The notes under the pieces were generated by a model, which worked only from the letters and a program-made list of their open reading frames with translations, made no database searches and was not told the origin of the DNA. The position numbers and the translations under genes were made by a program. This document shows positions 7,077 through 15,802 of a stretch of 64,000 nucleotides of DNA, piece by piece. Positions within the stretch are counted from its first letter, which is position 1. Every line of letters starts with the position of its first letter. Source of the stretch: Amycolatopsis sp. NBC_01480 (GTDB lineage Bacteria > Actinomycetota > Actinomycetes > Mycobacteriales > Pseudonocardiaceae); NCBI RefSeq assembly GCF_036227205.1, contig NZ_CP109442.1, positions 6,200,001 to 6,264,000 of the forward strand, read 5' to 3'.

Positions 7077-10000
7077 ATGCGTCTTGTGCCCCGCCTCGGC
7101 TCCGGAATCCCGTTGGTCGCCCGCACTCACGAGATGCGGCGGCTTCGCGCTGCCTTCGCCCGCGCCGAACGGCGCGAGGCGGGCGCCGTGCTGGTCTCGG
7201 GCGACGCGGGGGTCGGCAAGACCCGGCTGCTGACCGCGCTGGGCGAGCACGTCACCGCGGCCGGCGGGCTGGTGCTCACCGGCCGGTGCATCGACGTGCG
7301 CGACGGCGGCCTGCCGTACCTGCCGTTCGCCGAGGCGCTGGCGCCGCTCGGGTCTTCGGCCGATCCGCTGGTGGCCGCCGCCGTGCGGGCCCGGCCCGCG
7401 CTGGCCCGGCTGCTGCCGCAGAGCGGCGAGCCCGAGCCGGACCTGCCGGGGGAGCACGGCCAGGTGGCGGCCAACGAACGTGAGGCGATGCGCCGGCCGC
7501 GACCGGAACAGGACCTGGGTCAGCTGCAGTTGTTCGACGCAGTACTGGGGGTGCTGACCGAGGTCGCCGAGTCGCGGCCGGTGGTGATCCTGCTCGAGGA
7601 CCTCCACTGGGCCGACTCCTCGACGCGGAACCTGCTGTCGTTCCTGCTCAGCCGGCTGCGCGCGCAGCGGCTGCTGGTGGTCGGCAGCTACCGCGAGGAG
7701 GACGTGCACCGGCGGCACCCGCTGCGCGGGCTGCTCTCGGAGCTGGTCCGGCTGGCCACGGTGGAGCAGGTCGCGCTCAGCCCGTTCGGGGCGGCCGAGG
7801 CGCGGGCGTTCGTCGAGGCACTGGCGGACGAGCCGCTGGCCGCGGACGTGGTGGCCGACATCGTCGCGCGGTCCGAGGGCAATCCGTTTTTCGCAGAGGA
7901 GCTGCTGGCGACCCGCGCGGACTGCCGCGACCTGCCGGCCGGGCTCGCAGAGGTGCTGCTCGCCCGGCTGGAGCGTTTCCCGGCCGAGACCCGCCGGGTG
8001 CTGCGGGTCGTCTCGGTGGCCAACGAGCCGGTGTCGCACGCGGCGCTGACGGCGGTTTCGGGCATCGGCGAGCTGGAGCTGGACGAGGTGCTGCGCGAAG
8101 CCGTGCAGCACCACGTGCTGGTGATCGAGCGCGGCAATTACGCGTTCCGCCACGCATTGCTGCAGGAGGCCGTGTACGGCGATTTGCTGCCGGGGGAGCG
8201 CACGCGCATGCATGCGGCGTACGCGGCGCGGATCATGACGGTGCAGCAGGGCCGCGGGCACGACGCGAAGCTGGCGTTCCACAGCCTCGAAAGCCGCGAT
8301 CTGGTCACCGCGCTGCCCGCGCTGCTGCGCGCCATGGCCGAGGCGGAGAAGCTGGGCGCGCCCGGCGCCGCGCTGCGGCACGCCGAGCAGGCACTGTCCA
8401 TTTGGGACGCGGTGCCGGTGGACGGCCGCCCCGAGGGCGTCGACGAGCTGAAGCTGCTGCACGAGGCGTCGTACTTCGCCGGCACGTCGGGCGAGCCGGA
8501 GCGGGCCGCGGCCTTCGCGCGTTCGGCCACCGAGGCGCTGAAGCCGGAGATGTCCTCGGACCGGGCGGCCAAGGTGTGGCGCCGGCTGGCCGAGGCGCTG
8601 CTCGCGCTGGAGGGCACGCTCGACGAGGCGCTGGTCGCCATGGACAAGGCCTGGGCGCTGGTCAAGGACAGCGAGCCCAGCGCCACCCGCGCGTGGGTGC
8701 TCGCCACCCGCGCCGGGTTCCAGCGGCTGGTCGACCGGCCGGACGAGGCGCTGGACAACGCGCTGACGGCGGTGGCCGACGCGCGCGCGGCCGGTGCCGT
8801 CGGCGCCGAGGCGTCCGCCCTGGTCACCCTCGGCACGCTGGCGGATTCGGCCGGCGACGCCGAGGAGGCGCGGGACCGTCTGCGTCAAGCCATCGCCAAG
8901 GCGCACAACGGCAAGGCGCTGAACGTCGAGCTTCGCGGGATGTACTTCCTCGCGTTGAGCTACGACGACCAGGCCGAGATGGCCGAAGCGCTGGCGCACG
9001 CGAAGCGCGGCGTCGAGCGGGCCGAGGAAAGCGGGCTCGGCTGGAGTTCGTACGGGCTGGAGTTGCGCGCGCGGCAGCTGTACCTGCGTTACTTGTCGGG
9101 CGACTGGCCGGCCGAGGACGCGGCCGGGCGCGCGGGCCGGGGTGTGTCGAGCGCGGTCGCGGCGCGGATCCTGGCCAACTGGGTGCTGTTCCTGGTGGCG
9201 CGCGGCCGGTTCGAGGACGCGGCGAAGCTGCTGCCCGGCCTGCGGCAGAACTGGTCGGCGGACATCCAGATCGCGTTGTCGGCGGGCGACGCGGCGATCG
9301 AGCTGGCCACCTGGCGCGGCGAGCACGAGGAAGCGGTGCGCGTCACCGAGGAACTGGTCGCCTGGCTGGAGAAGATGGAGCCGTCGCTGCTGGGCGGCAT
9401 CCGGATCGCCGCGCTGGGGCTGGCTTCGGCGGTCGCGGGGGCGGCCGCCGCACGGGCCCGCGGTGACCAGGCGACGGCGGAGCGGATGACCGACGCCGGC
9501 CGACGGCTGCTGGAACACGGCCGCCGGTGCGCGAAAGAGGGCGCGCCGCGTTCGGGCACGCTTGGTCCGGAAGGCCGGGCATGGCTGGCCCGCGTGGAGG
9601 CCTGGGGGAGTGCCCTCGAAGGCCCGGCCGACCCGGATCTCTGGACGGCCGCGGCCGAAGCATTCGGCTACGGCGCGGTTTACGAGCAGGCGATCTGCCG
9701 TTGGCACCAGGCGGAAGCCCTGTTCGCGGCCGGAGACGCGGCGGCGGCCGTGGCCCCGCTGGAAGCCGCCCACGCGGTCGCCGATCGGCTGGGCGCGTTG
9801 CCGTTGCGCGACGCCGTCCGGGACCTCGCGCACCGCGCGCGGGTGGACCTCCCGGGCGTCACCCCGGCGTCACCGCATCCCGTGCCCCGGCCGATGGCCG
9901 ACCCGCTGACCGACCGCGAGCGCGATGTGCTGGAGCGCGTGGCACTGGGCCGCACCAACCGCCAGGTCGGCGAGGAGCTGTACATCAGCGAGAAGACGGT

Positions 10001-10121
10001 GAGCGTGCACCTCTCGCGGGTGATGGCCAAGCTGGGCGCGGCCCGTCGCGCCGAGGCGGTCGCGATCGCTTACGACCGGGGGCTGCTCACCGTGCCTGCC
10101 GCTCCGGCGCCGAAGGACTGA
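7077..10121 (+). CDS. large ATP-binding LuxR-family regulator (LAL)
   Basis: A 1014-residue STAND/MalT-like transcriptional activator. The N-terminal AAA ATPase has Walker A GDAGVGKTR (about residue 42) and a Walker B-like VVILLEDLHWAD (about residue 168). The GNPFFAEELL segment typical of LALs follows. A long helical middle section (residues 370-930) has TPR-like character. The C-terminus is a LuxR/GerE helix-turn-helix: LTDRERDVLERVALGRTNRQ, then SEKTVSVHLSRVMAKLGA. Such proteins often control secondary metabolism or sugar use, but no cluster for either is adjacent. The start is ATG 7077; GTG 7086 is also possible. Confidence 0.93.
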   Translation: MRLVPRLGSGIPLVARTHEMRRLRAAFARAERREAGAVLVSGDAGVGKTRLLTALGEHVTAAGGLVLTGRCIDVRDGGLPYLPFAEALAPLGSSADPLVAAAVRARPALARLLPQSGEPEPDLPGEHGQVAANEREAMRRPRPEQDLGQLQLFDAVLGVLTEVAESRPVVILLEDLHWADSSTRNLLSFLLSRLRAQRLLVVGSYREEDVHRRHPLRGLLSELVRLATVEQVALSPFGAAEARAFVEALADEPLAADVVADIVARSEGNPFFAEELLATRADCRDLPAGLAEVLLARLERFPAETRRVLRVVSVANEPVSHAALTAVSGIGELELDEVLREAVQHHVLVIERGNYAFRHALLQEAVYGDLLPGERTRMHAAYAARIMTVQQGRGHDAKLAFHSLESRDLVTALPALLRAMAEAEKLGAPGAALRHAEQALSIWDAVPVDGRPEGVDELKLLHEASYFAGTSGEPERAAAFARSATEALKPEMSSDRAAKVWRRLAEALLALEGTLDEALVAMDKAWALVKDSEPSATRAWVLATRAGFQRLVDRPDEALDNALTAVADARAAGAVGAEASALVTLGTLADSAGDAEEARDRLRQAIAKAHNGKALNVELRGMYFLALSYDDQAEMAEALAHAKRGVERAEESGLGWSSYGLELRARQLYLRYLSGDWPAEDAAGRAGRGVSSAVAARILANWVLFLVARGRFEDAAKLLPGLRQNWSADIQIALSAGDAAIELATWRGEHEEAVRVTEELVAWLEKMEPSLLGGIRIAALGLASAVAGAAAARARGDQATAERMTDAGRRLLEHGRRCAKEGAPRSGTLGPEGRAWLARVEAWGSALEGPADPDLWTAAAEAFGYGAVYEQAICRWHQAEALFAAGDAAAAVAPLEAAHAVADRLGALPLRDAVRDLAHRARVDLPGVTPASPHPVPRPMADPLTDRERDVLERVALGRTNRQVGEELYISEKTVSVHLSRVMAKLGAARRAEAVAIAYDRGLLTVPAAPAPKD

Positions 10122-10123
10122 AG

Positions 10124-10140
10124 CCGTTGTACTCCAACGG
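10124..10140. terminator. weak hairpin between convergent genes
   Basis: A 6-bp stem (CCGTTG/CAACGG) with a 5-nt loop sits in the 21-nt gap between the LuxR-type regulator and the leftward dehydrogenase gene. It could end both transcripts but is short. Confidence 0.4.
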
Positions 10141-10142
10141 GT

Positions 10143-11765
10143 TCAGCGCCAGGGCAGGTGGCGCAGCAGCTTCATGCTCGAGGTCATCATCCGCGCCCAC
10201 ACCCCGCCCGGCACCCGGCGCGGCGGGCGCAGCGCCAGGCCGCGCTGCACGGCGATCGACTGGGCCTCGGTGTACTTCAGCAGGCCCTCGGCGCCGTTGC
10301 GGCGGCCGGCGCCGGACTCCTTCATGCCGCCCATCGGCACGCCGACGCTGCCGAACGTCGCGGCGTAGCCCTCGTTGACGTTCACCGTGCCGGCCTTCAG
10401 CCGGGCTGCGACCTCCCAGCCGGCGCGGCCATTGCGTGACCAGACGCTGGCGTTGAGCCCGAACGGCGTGTCGTTGGCGCGCTCGATGGCCTCGGTGACG
10501 TCGGTGTAGCCGTAGACCGAGACCACCGGCCCGAACGTCTCGTCCGCGAACGGCAGCATCCCGGCCGTGACGCCGGTGAGCACCGTCGGCTCGTAGAACA
10601 GCGGGCCGAGGTCCGGCCGCGCGCGGCCGCCGGTGAGCACCTCCGCGCCCTTGGCCCGGGCGTCCTCGACATGCGTGGAGACCGTCTTCAGCTGGCTTTC
10701 CGAGGTCAGCGAGCCCATCTGCGCGCTGTAGCCGAGGGCGCCGCCGAGCTTCAGCGCGGCCGTGCGGGCGACGAACGCGCGGGTGAACTCCTCGCGGACG
10801 CTCTCGTGCACGTAGATCCGCTCCACCGAGACACACAGCTGCCCGGCCGAGGAGAAACACGCGGTCACGGCGCCGGTCGCGGCCTTGGCCACGTCCGCGT
10901 CCGGCAGCACGATCATCGGGTTCTTGCCGCCCAGCTCCAGCGAATAGCTGGTGAGCCGCCGGGCGATCTGCCCGGCCAGGTCCTTGCCCGTCGGCGTGGA
11001 GCCGGTGAAGCAGAGGTAGTCGCATTCCTCGACCAGCGCGGGGCCGATGGCCGAGCCGCGCCCGAGCACCACCTGCCACAGCCCGGCCGGCAGGCCCGCC
11101 TCCTCGGCCAGCTCCTGCAGCCACAGCGCGGAAAGCGCGGTCTGGTTGTCCGGCTTCTGCACCACGGCGTTGCCGGCGGCGAGCGCGGGGAAGACGTCCA
11201 TCGCGGTCAGCGCCAGCGGGTAGTTCCAGGGCGAGATGATCCCGACGACGCCCTTGGGGTGGTGCAGCTCGCCGGCCTTGGTCAGGCCCGGGATCACCCC
11301 CGCGCGGCGCCGCGGGGCGAGGATTTTGGCGCTGTGCTTGCCGTAGTAGGCCGCGACGAGCGCGGAGGCGCTGATCTCGTCGAACGCGTCGATGCGGGCC
11401 TTGCCGGCCTCCACCTGCACGAGATCGAGGGCTTCGGCCTGGCGGTCGAGGATCAGGTCGTGCAGCCGGACCAGGAAGCGCTGCCGGTCGGCGGCGGGGC
11501 GCGCGGCCCAGTCGCGCTGCGTCTCCCGCGCGGCGGCGAAGGCCGACCGCACCTCGGCGTCCGTGGCCTGGGGGAGTGTGGTGATCGGCAGCCCGGTGAA
11601 CGGCGCCCGCATCCGGACCGGCGCGGAGTCCTCGCCGCCGGTCACGCGGGCGACGAGCTGGGCGGCGCGGTCCGCGGCAGGGGCGCCGGCGACTCCGCCG
11701 ATGGTCGCGGGCAGGGCCGCGTCCGCCGCCGCGCCGCTGAGGTTCGCCGGTGTCGTGCTGGTCAT
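10143..11765 (-). CDS. gabD2: succinate-semialdehyde dehydrogenase (GabD2 type)
   Basis: Oxidises succinic semialdehyde to succinate with NAD(P)+, feeding GABA or 4-carbon acids into the TCA cycle. The 540-residue product has a complete aldehyde dehydrogenase fold: IISPWNYPL (cofactor pocket), FTGSTPTG, catalytic base E277 in LELGGKNP and nucleophile C311 in SSAGQLCVS, and PMGGMKESGAGRRNG near the C-terminus. It most resembles the actinobacterial GabD2 branch, which has a long N-terminal extension as here. It is monocistronic or distally linked to the membrane protein gene upstream. Confidence 0.9.
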   Translation of the reverse strand: MTSTTPANLSGAAADAALPATIGGVAGAPAADRAAQLVARVTGGEDSAPVRMRAPFTGLPITTLPQATDAEVRSAFAAARETQRDWAARPAADRQRFLVRLHDLILDRQAEALDLVQVEAGKARIDAFDEISASALVAAYYGKHSAKILAPRRRAGVIPGLTKAGELHHPKGVVGIISPWNYPLALTAMDVFPALAAGNAVVQKPDNQTALSALWLQELAEEAGLPAGLWQVVLGRGSAIGPALVEECDYLCFTGSTPTGKDLAGQIARRLTSYSLELGGKNPMIVLPDADVAKAATGAVTACFSSAGQLCVSVERIYVHESVREEFTRAFVARTAALKLGGALGYSAQMGSLTSESQLKTVSTHVEDARAKGAEVLTGGRARPDLGPLFYEPTVLTGVTAGMLPFADETFGPVVSVYGYTDVTEAIERANDTPFGLNASVWSRNGRAGWEVAARLKAGTVNVNEGYAATFGSVGVPMGGMKESGAGRRNGAEGLLKYTEAQSIAVQRGLALRPPRRVPGGVWARMMTSSMKLLRHLPWR

Positions 11766-11834
11766 GGCGTCTCCGTTCAGACCGGTGTTACCGACGAGTA
11801 CACCATACCGCCGGTACGCCGGTTGTCCAGCCGG

Positions 11835-11853
11835 ACGTGAATCTGATTCACGT
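11835..11853. promoter_or_regulatory. 19-bp palindrome upstream of gabD2
   Basis: ACGTGAATC-t-GATTCACGT is a perfect palindrome, 70 nt before the gabD2 start, and spans the stop codon of the membrane protein gene upstream. Its AT content and symmetry suit an operator for gabD2, but a termination role is also possible. Confidence 0.4.
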
Positions 11854-12624
11854 ATTGGGCTCGTCGGTGGTCCGGTGGCGGCCGGGACCCTCCTCCTGCG
11901 CTGGGAGTTGCTCAGGCAGCGGCATCGGTGCCGAAGACTGCGGCGGGAACGGCTGGGAGACGGGGCCGCCGTAAGCCGGGCCGTGGTACTGCGCCGAGAC
12001 CGAGTTGCCGTACTCCGGCGCGCCCGGATAACCGAACGGCGGAGCGGCGGCGATCCCGGGCGTCCGCGGGCGGCGGCCGGAGAACAGCGCCAGCCCCAGC
12101 GTGATCAGCGCGACGACCCCGCCCGCCAGCAGCACCCAGAACCCGGTCCCGCTGGCGTAGTGGAGCGTCGTGCCGTTGGTCTCCTGGTTGTAGCTCAGCG
12201 TCGCGGACAGGTCCATGCCGAGCATCCACACCGCAGCCACCATGCCCGCGCCTCCGGCGACGAGGGTGATGCGGCCGGCGTTGCGAGCGCGCCCGAACAC
12301 CAGCACCGCGCCGACGATCAGCACCACGGAGACGACGGTCAGCGGGATGCCGTAACGGGCGACGTGGCTGGTGTCGTAGAACGAGCGCTCGGCGGCCGTC
12401 GGCTCGATGCCGAACAGCCGCGTCCACCCGGTGACGGTCTGCGAGGCCTGGACCTTGCCGCCCGAGGACTCCTCGTAAGCCCAGAAGGGCAGGAACGACC
12501 CGACGATCACCAGCACCGCCGTGAACAGTCCGAGCACTCCGGCGAGCAGCCGCGCCACCGCGCCGGGCTCGGCCGCGGCGGCCGCAGCAGGCGGGAAGGG
12601 ATACGGCGGAGGCACGCTGCTCAT
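11848..12624 (-). CDS. hypothetical membrane protein with Pro-rich tails
   Basis: 258 residues with no recognised family. A Pro/Ala-rich N-terminal tail of about 20 residues is followed by four predicted membrane helices (roughly residues 24-46, 92-112, 117-137 and 162-182). An extracellular loop of about 45 residues lies between helices 1 and 2. The C-terminal cytoplasmic tail of 70 residues is rich in Pro, Gly, Tyr and Gln. This four-helix layout is common in uncharacterised actinobacterial envelope proteins. It is leftward, 98 nt after the TetR gene and 82 nt before gabD2. Confidence 0.75.
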   Translation of the reverse strand: MSSVPPPYPFPPAAAAAAEPGAVARLLAGVLGLFTAVLVIVGSFLPFWAYEESSGGKVQASQTVTGWTRLFGIEPTAAERSFYDTSHVARYGIPLTVVSVVLIVGAVLVFGRARNAGRITLVAGGAGMVAAVWMLGMDLSATLSYNQETNGTTLHYASGTGFWVLLAGGVVALITLGLALFSGRRPRTPGIAAAPPFGYPGAPEYGNSVSAQYHGPAYGGPVSQPFPPQSSAPMPLPEQLPAQEEGPGRHRTTDEPNT

Positions 12625-12722
12625 CGAGGCTCCTCGGCCGGGGCGCGGACCGGCTGCTGCCAGTGCATCACGAAAACCCGCTCCGGATAAGGGGCGGTGT
12701 CATCTTGCTGCCGGGCTCGCGG

Positions 12723-13337
12723 TCACGCCGGGTCGGAGTAGAGCAGCACCGCGATGCGCTTCCATTCCGCCAGCAGCTGACGGCGGCGGTGCGGGTCGCC
12801 GCCGAGCTCGGCGTCCAGCGCGAGGCCGCGGGTGAGGTTGACGGTGAGCCAGAAGAGCAGTTCGGCGCGGTCCTTCGGCAGGTCGCCGGCGACCTTGCTG
12901 ATCTGCGCGAGGGTGGAGCGGCCCAGCGCGCGGTCCACCGGGCGGATCGCGGCGCGCAGCTCCGGGTCCGTCCGCGCGGCGACCCACAGCTCGGTGACGG
13001 CCGTCGACAGCGTGCCCGAGTAGCCCTTCCACAGCAGGTCGATCGCCGCGGCGATGCCGGACGCGCCGCCGGGCAGCCGGTCGAGCGAGGCCGCCAGCTC
13101 GCCCTGCAGCCGGTTCGTCAGGTGCTCGACCGCGGCGGCCATCAGCTCCGCCTTGGTGGCGAAATGGTGCTGCACGGCGCCTTTCGACACCCCGGCGCGG
13201 GTGCAGATCTCCTGCACCGACGCCCGCGAGTAGCCGATGTCGACCAGGCACTCGATGGTCGCGTCGAGCAGGGCGGTCCGCGTCTGCTCCCGGCGCTGGG
13301 CCTGGGTGCGGTGCGACTTCGCCGCGACCTCGGTCAT
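12723..13337 (-). CDS. TetR-family repressor of the adjacent acyl-CoA genes
   Basis: 204-residue regulator. The N-terminal helix-turn-helix (residues 15-62) contains TRTALLDATIECLVDIGYSR, then EICTRAGVSKGAVQHHFATKAELM, the standard TetR DNA-binding core. The remaining helical domain would bind an acyl-CoA or other ligand. ATG 13337 has GGGGAG just upstream; the open frame continues further but into the divergent gene. It is transcribed away from an acyl-CoA dehydrogenase gene 112 nt distant, so control of the dehydrogenase-racemase pair is the natural inference. Confidence 0.9.
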   Translation of the reverse strand: MTEVAAKSHRTQAQRREQTRTALLDATIECLVDIGYSRASVQEICTRAGVSKGAVQHHFATKAELMAAAVEHLTNRLQGELAASLDRLPGGASGIAAAIDLLWKGYSGTLSTAVTELWVAARTDPELRAAIRPVDRALGRSTLAQISKVAGDLPKDRAELLFWLTVNLTRGLALDAELGGDPHRRRQLLAEWKRIAVLLYSDPA

Positions 13338-13376
13338 CAGGTCTCCCCGCTCGGGCACTTTACGTACAGGACTGAA

Positions 13377-13391
13377 CGGATGTACATTCCG
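13377..13391. promoter_or_regulatory. candidate TetR operator in the divergent region
   Basis: CGGATGTACATTCCG (CGGA/TCCG arms around a TGTACA core) lies in the 112-nt gap between the TetR gene and the divergent acyl-CoA dehydrogenase. A second GTAC lies at about 13363. The symmetry is imperfect, so this is tentative. Confidence 0.3.
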
Positions 13392-13449
13392 GCTAGAACT
13401 TACCTTCCCAGCGTCATGTTTTCCAGCCCGTCCCGCAGGAGGCGTCGCC

Positions 13450-14601
13450 GTGCCGTTGCAGATCCCGAAGAGCTCTTGGACGAACACCGAACTGGAAGAC
13501 CTCCGCGAGCTCGCCCGGTCCTTCCTGCAGAAGGAGCTGGTGCCGAACCAGGAGCGCTGGGCGGCGGAGAAGAAGATCGACCGCGAGGTCTGGACGAAGG
13601 CCGGCGAGATCGGGCTGCTCGCGCTGTCCATCCCCGAGGAGTACGGCGGGGGCGGCGGCACGTTCGCGCACGAGGCCGTGCTGTACGAGGAGCAGGCGCG
13701 GGCCGGGGACAGCTCGTGGGGCGTGACCGTCCACAATGGAATCGTCGCGCACTACCTGCTCGCCTACGCCGCCGAGGAGCGCAAGCGCGAGTGGCTGCCG
13801 AAGTTCGCCAGCGGCGAGTTCGTCGGCGCCGTCGCGATGACCGAGCCGGGCACGGGCTCGGACCTGCAGAACATCAAGACCCGCGCGGTCCGCGACGGCG
13901 ACCACTACGTGATCAACGGCGCCAAGACCTTCATCACCAACGGCTACCACGCGGACCTGGTGGTGGTCGCCTGCAAGACCGACCCCGACGCCGGCGCGCA
14001 GGGCGTTTCGCTGATCGCGGTCGAGACCGACACCCCGGGATTCCGCCGCGGCCGCGTGCTCGACAAGGTCGGCATGAAGGGCCAGGACACCGCGGAGCTG
14101 TTCTTCGACGACGTCCGCGTGCCGGCCGCGAACCTGCTCGGCGACGCCGAGGGCCAGGGCTTTGTCCAGCTGATGCTGCAGCTGCCGCAGGAGCGGCTGA
14201 TCATCGCCGTCACCGCGGTGGCCGGCATGGAGGCCGCGATCGACCTGACCCTGCAGTACACCAAGGAGCGCACGGCGTTCGGCCGGCCGATCTTCAACTT
14301 CCAGAACACCAAGTTCACCCTCGCCGAGGCCGCGACCGAGGCGGCGGTGGCGCGCGCGTTCCTCGACCAGTGCATCGAGCGGCACCTCAAGGGCGAGCTC
14401 GACGTGCAGGGCGCGGCGATGGCGAAGCTGTGGACCACCGAGCGGGTCAACAAGGTGATCGACGACTGCCTGCAGCTGTTCGGCGGCTACGGCTACATGA
14501 CCGAGTACCCGATCGCGCGCGCGTGGGCCGACGTCCGGATCTCCCGGATCTTCGGCGGCACCAGCGAGATCATGAAGGAGATCATCTCCCGCACGCTCTG
14601 A
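13450..14601 (+). CDS. acyl-CoA dehydrogenase, long-chain (LCAD-like)
   Basis: FAD enzyme that introduces the alpha-beta double bond into acyl-CoA, passing electrons to ETF. The 383-residue product has the typical three domains, with AMTEPGTGSDLQ (FAD/substrate), TFITNGYHAD, KERTAFGRPI and a C-terminal FGGYGYMTEYPIARAW. The usual catalytic Glu of medium-chain enzymes near the C-terminus is replaced (IFGGTSEIMKEII). The LPQERL motif mid-protein supplies a Glu at the position used by long-chain and isovaleryl enzymes. AGGAGG at 13437-13442 supports GTG 13450. The racemase gene follows, and the pair is divergent from a TetR gene. Confidence 0.92.
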   Translation: MPLQIPKSSWTNTELEDLRELARSFLQKELVPNQERWAAEKKIDREVWTKAGEIGLLALSIPEEYGGGGGTFAHEAVLYEEQARAGDSSWGVTVHNGIVAHYLLAYAAEERKREWLPKFASGEFVGAVAMTEPGTGSDLQNIKTRAVRDGDHYVINGAKTFITNGYHADLVVVACKTDPDAGAQGVSLIAVETDTPGFRRGRVLDKVGMKGQDTAELFFDDVRVPAANLLGDAEGQGFVQLMLQLPQERLIIAVTAVAGMEAAIDLTLQYTKERTAFGRPIFNFQNTKFTLAEAATEAAVARAFLDQCIERHLKGELDVQGAAMAKLWTTERVNKVIDDCLQLFGGYGYMTEYPIARAWADVRISRIFGGTSEIMKEIISRTL

Positions 14602-14635
14602 TTCCCCTTGCCGCGTAAGGAAAGGACGTGCCGAA

Positions 14636-15787
14636 GTGAAAGCTGGTCCACTGGCCGGGCTGAAGGTGGTGGAGCTGGCCGGGCTCGCGCCCGCGCCGTT
14701 CGCCTGCATGGTCCTCGCCGACCTCGGCGCCGAGGTGGTCCGCGTCGACCGCGCGACCCCGGGCGCCGACGTGCTCGGCCTGCCGAACGACCCGCTGGCC
14801 CGTGGCCGGCGCACGATCGGCGTCAACACCAAGACCGCCGAGGGCGTCGAGCTGGTGCTGAAGCTGGCCGAGACGGCCGACGTGCTGATCGAGGGCTTCC
14901 GGCCCGGGGTGATGGAGCGGATGGGCCTGGGGCCGGAGGCGGTGCACGCGCGCAACCCGCGCCTGGTCTACGGCCGGATGACCGGCTGGGGCCAGGACGG
15001 CCCGCTGGCCTCGGCCGCGGGCCACGACATCAACTACATCGGCATCGCCGGCGCGCTCGAGCCGATCGGCCGCGCGGGCGAGCGGCCGGTGCCGCCGCTC
15101 AACCTGGTCGGCGACTTCGGCGGCGGCGGGCTGATGCTCGCGATGGGCGTGCTCGCCGCGCTGCACGAGCGCACCTCGTCGGGACGCGGGCAGGTGGTGG
15201 ACGCGTCGATGGTCGAGGGCGCGGCACTGCTCACCACGAGCCTGCACGGCATGCGCGCGGCCGGCGTCTGGCCGGGGGAGCGCGGGGACAACCTGCTCGA
15301 CGGCGGCGCGCCGTTCTACGACACGTACGAGACCGCGGACGGCAAGTACGTGGCGATCGGCGCGATCGAGATGCGGTTCTGGGGCGACCTGGTCAAGGTG
15401 CTCGGCCTCGACGGTCCCGGCGGTGAGGACCTGCCGGTGCACGTGGACAAGAGCCAGTGGCCGAAGCTGCGCAAGATCGTCGCCGAGGCCGTGCGCCGGT
15501 ACCCGCGTGCCGAGCTGGTCGCGCGAGCCGAGGGGACGGACGCCTGCCTGACGCCGGTGCTGTCGCCGTGGGAAGCCGCTTCGCACCCGCAGAACGCGGC
15601 TCGCGGCACCTTCGTCGACATCGGCGGCACGGTTCAGCCCGCCCCGGCGCCCCGGTTCGGCCGCACCCCGCCCGCGACCCCGGAGGCGCCGCACGAGAAG
15701 GGCGCCGACACCGAGGAGGTGCTGGCCGAACTGGGCTTCGACGCGGCCGGCCTGGCGAGCCTGCGCGAGGCGGGCGCGATCGCCTGA
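14636..15787 (+). CDS. mcr: alpha-methylacyl-CoA racemase (CaiB/BaiF family)
   Basis: Interconverts (2R)- and (2S)-2-methylacyl-CoA so that branched or sterol-derived side chains can enter beta-oxidation. The 383-residue product matches the AMACR branch of the type III CoA-transferase fold: DLGAEVVRVDR near the N-terminus and GRMTGWGQDGPLA in the middle. The catalytic residues known from the M. tuberculosis enzyme are recognisable: His in GHDINY, Asp in NLVGDFGGG and Glu in GKYVAIGAIE. AAGGAAAGGA precedes GTG 14636. It is 34 nt after the acyl-CoA dehydrogenase, so an operon is likely. CoA-transferase activity cannot be fully excluded. Confidence 0.88.
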   Translation: MKAGPLAGLKVVELAGLAPAPFACMVLADLGAEVVRVDRATPGADVLGLPNDPLARGRRTIGVNTKTAEGVELVLKLAETADVLIEGFRPGVMERMGLGPEAVHARNPRLVYGRMTGWGQDGPLASAAGHDINYIGIAGALEPIGRAGERPVPPLNLVGDFGGGGLMLAMGVLAALHERTSSGRGQVVDASMVEGAALLTTSLHGMRAAGVWPGERGDNLLDGGAPFYDTYETADGKYVAIGAIEMRFWGDLVKVLGLDGPGGEDLPVHVDKSQWPKLRKIVAEAVRRYPRAELVARAEGTDACLTPVLSPWEAASHPQNAARGTFVDIGGTVQPAPAPRFGRTPPATPEAPHEKGADTEEVLAELGFDAAGLASLREAGAIA

Positions 15788-15802
15788 CTCGGTTGTCCCG
15801 CT

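Noticed and set aside
6675..9833. Leftward open frame of about 1052 codons opposite the LuxR-type regulator
   Set aside because: Antisense shadow with Arg/Gly/His-rich composition and no motifs; the rightward frame is a complete LAL.
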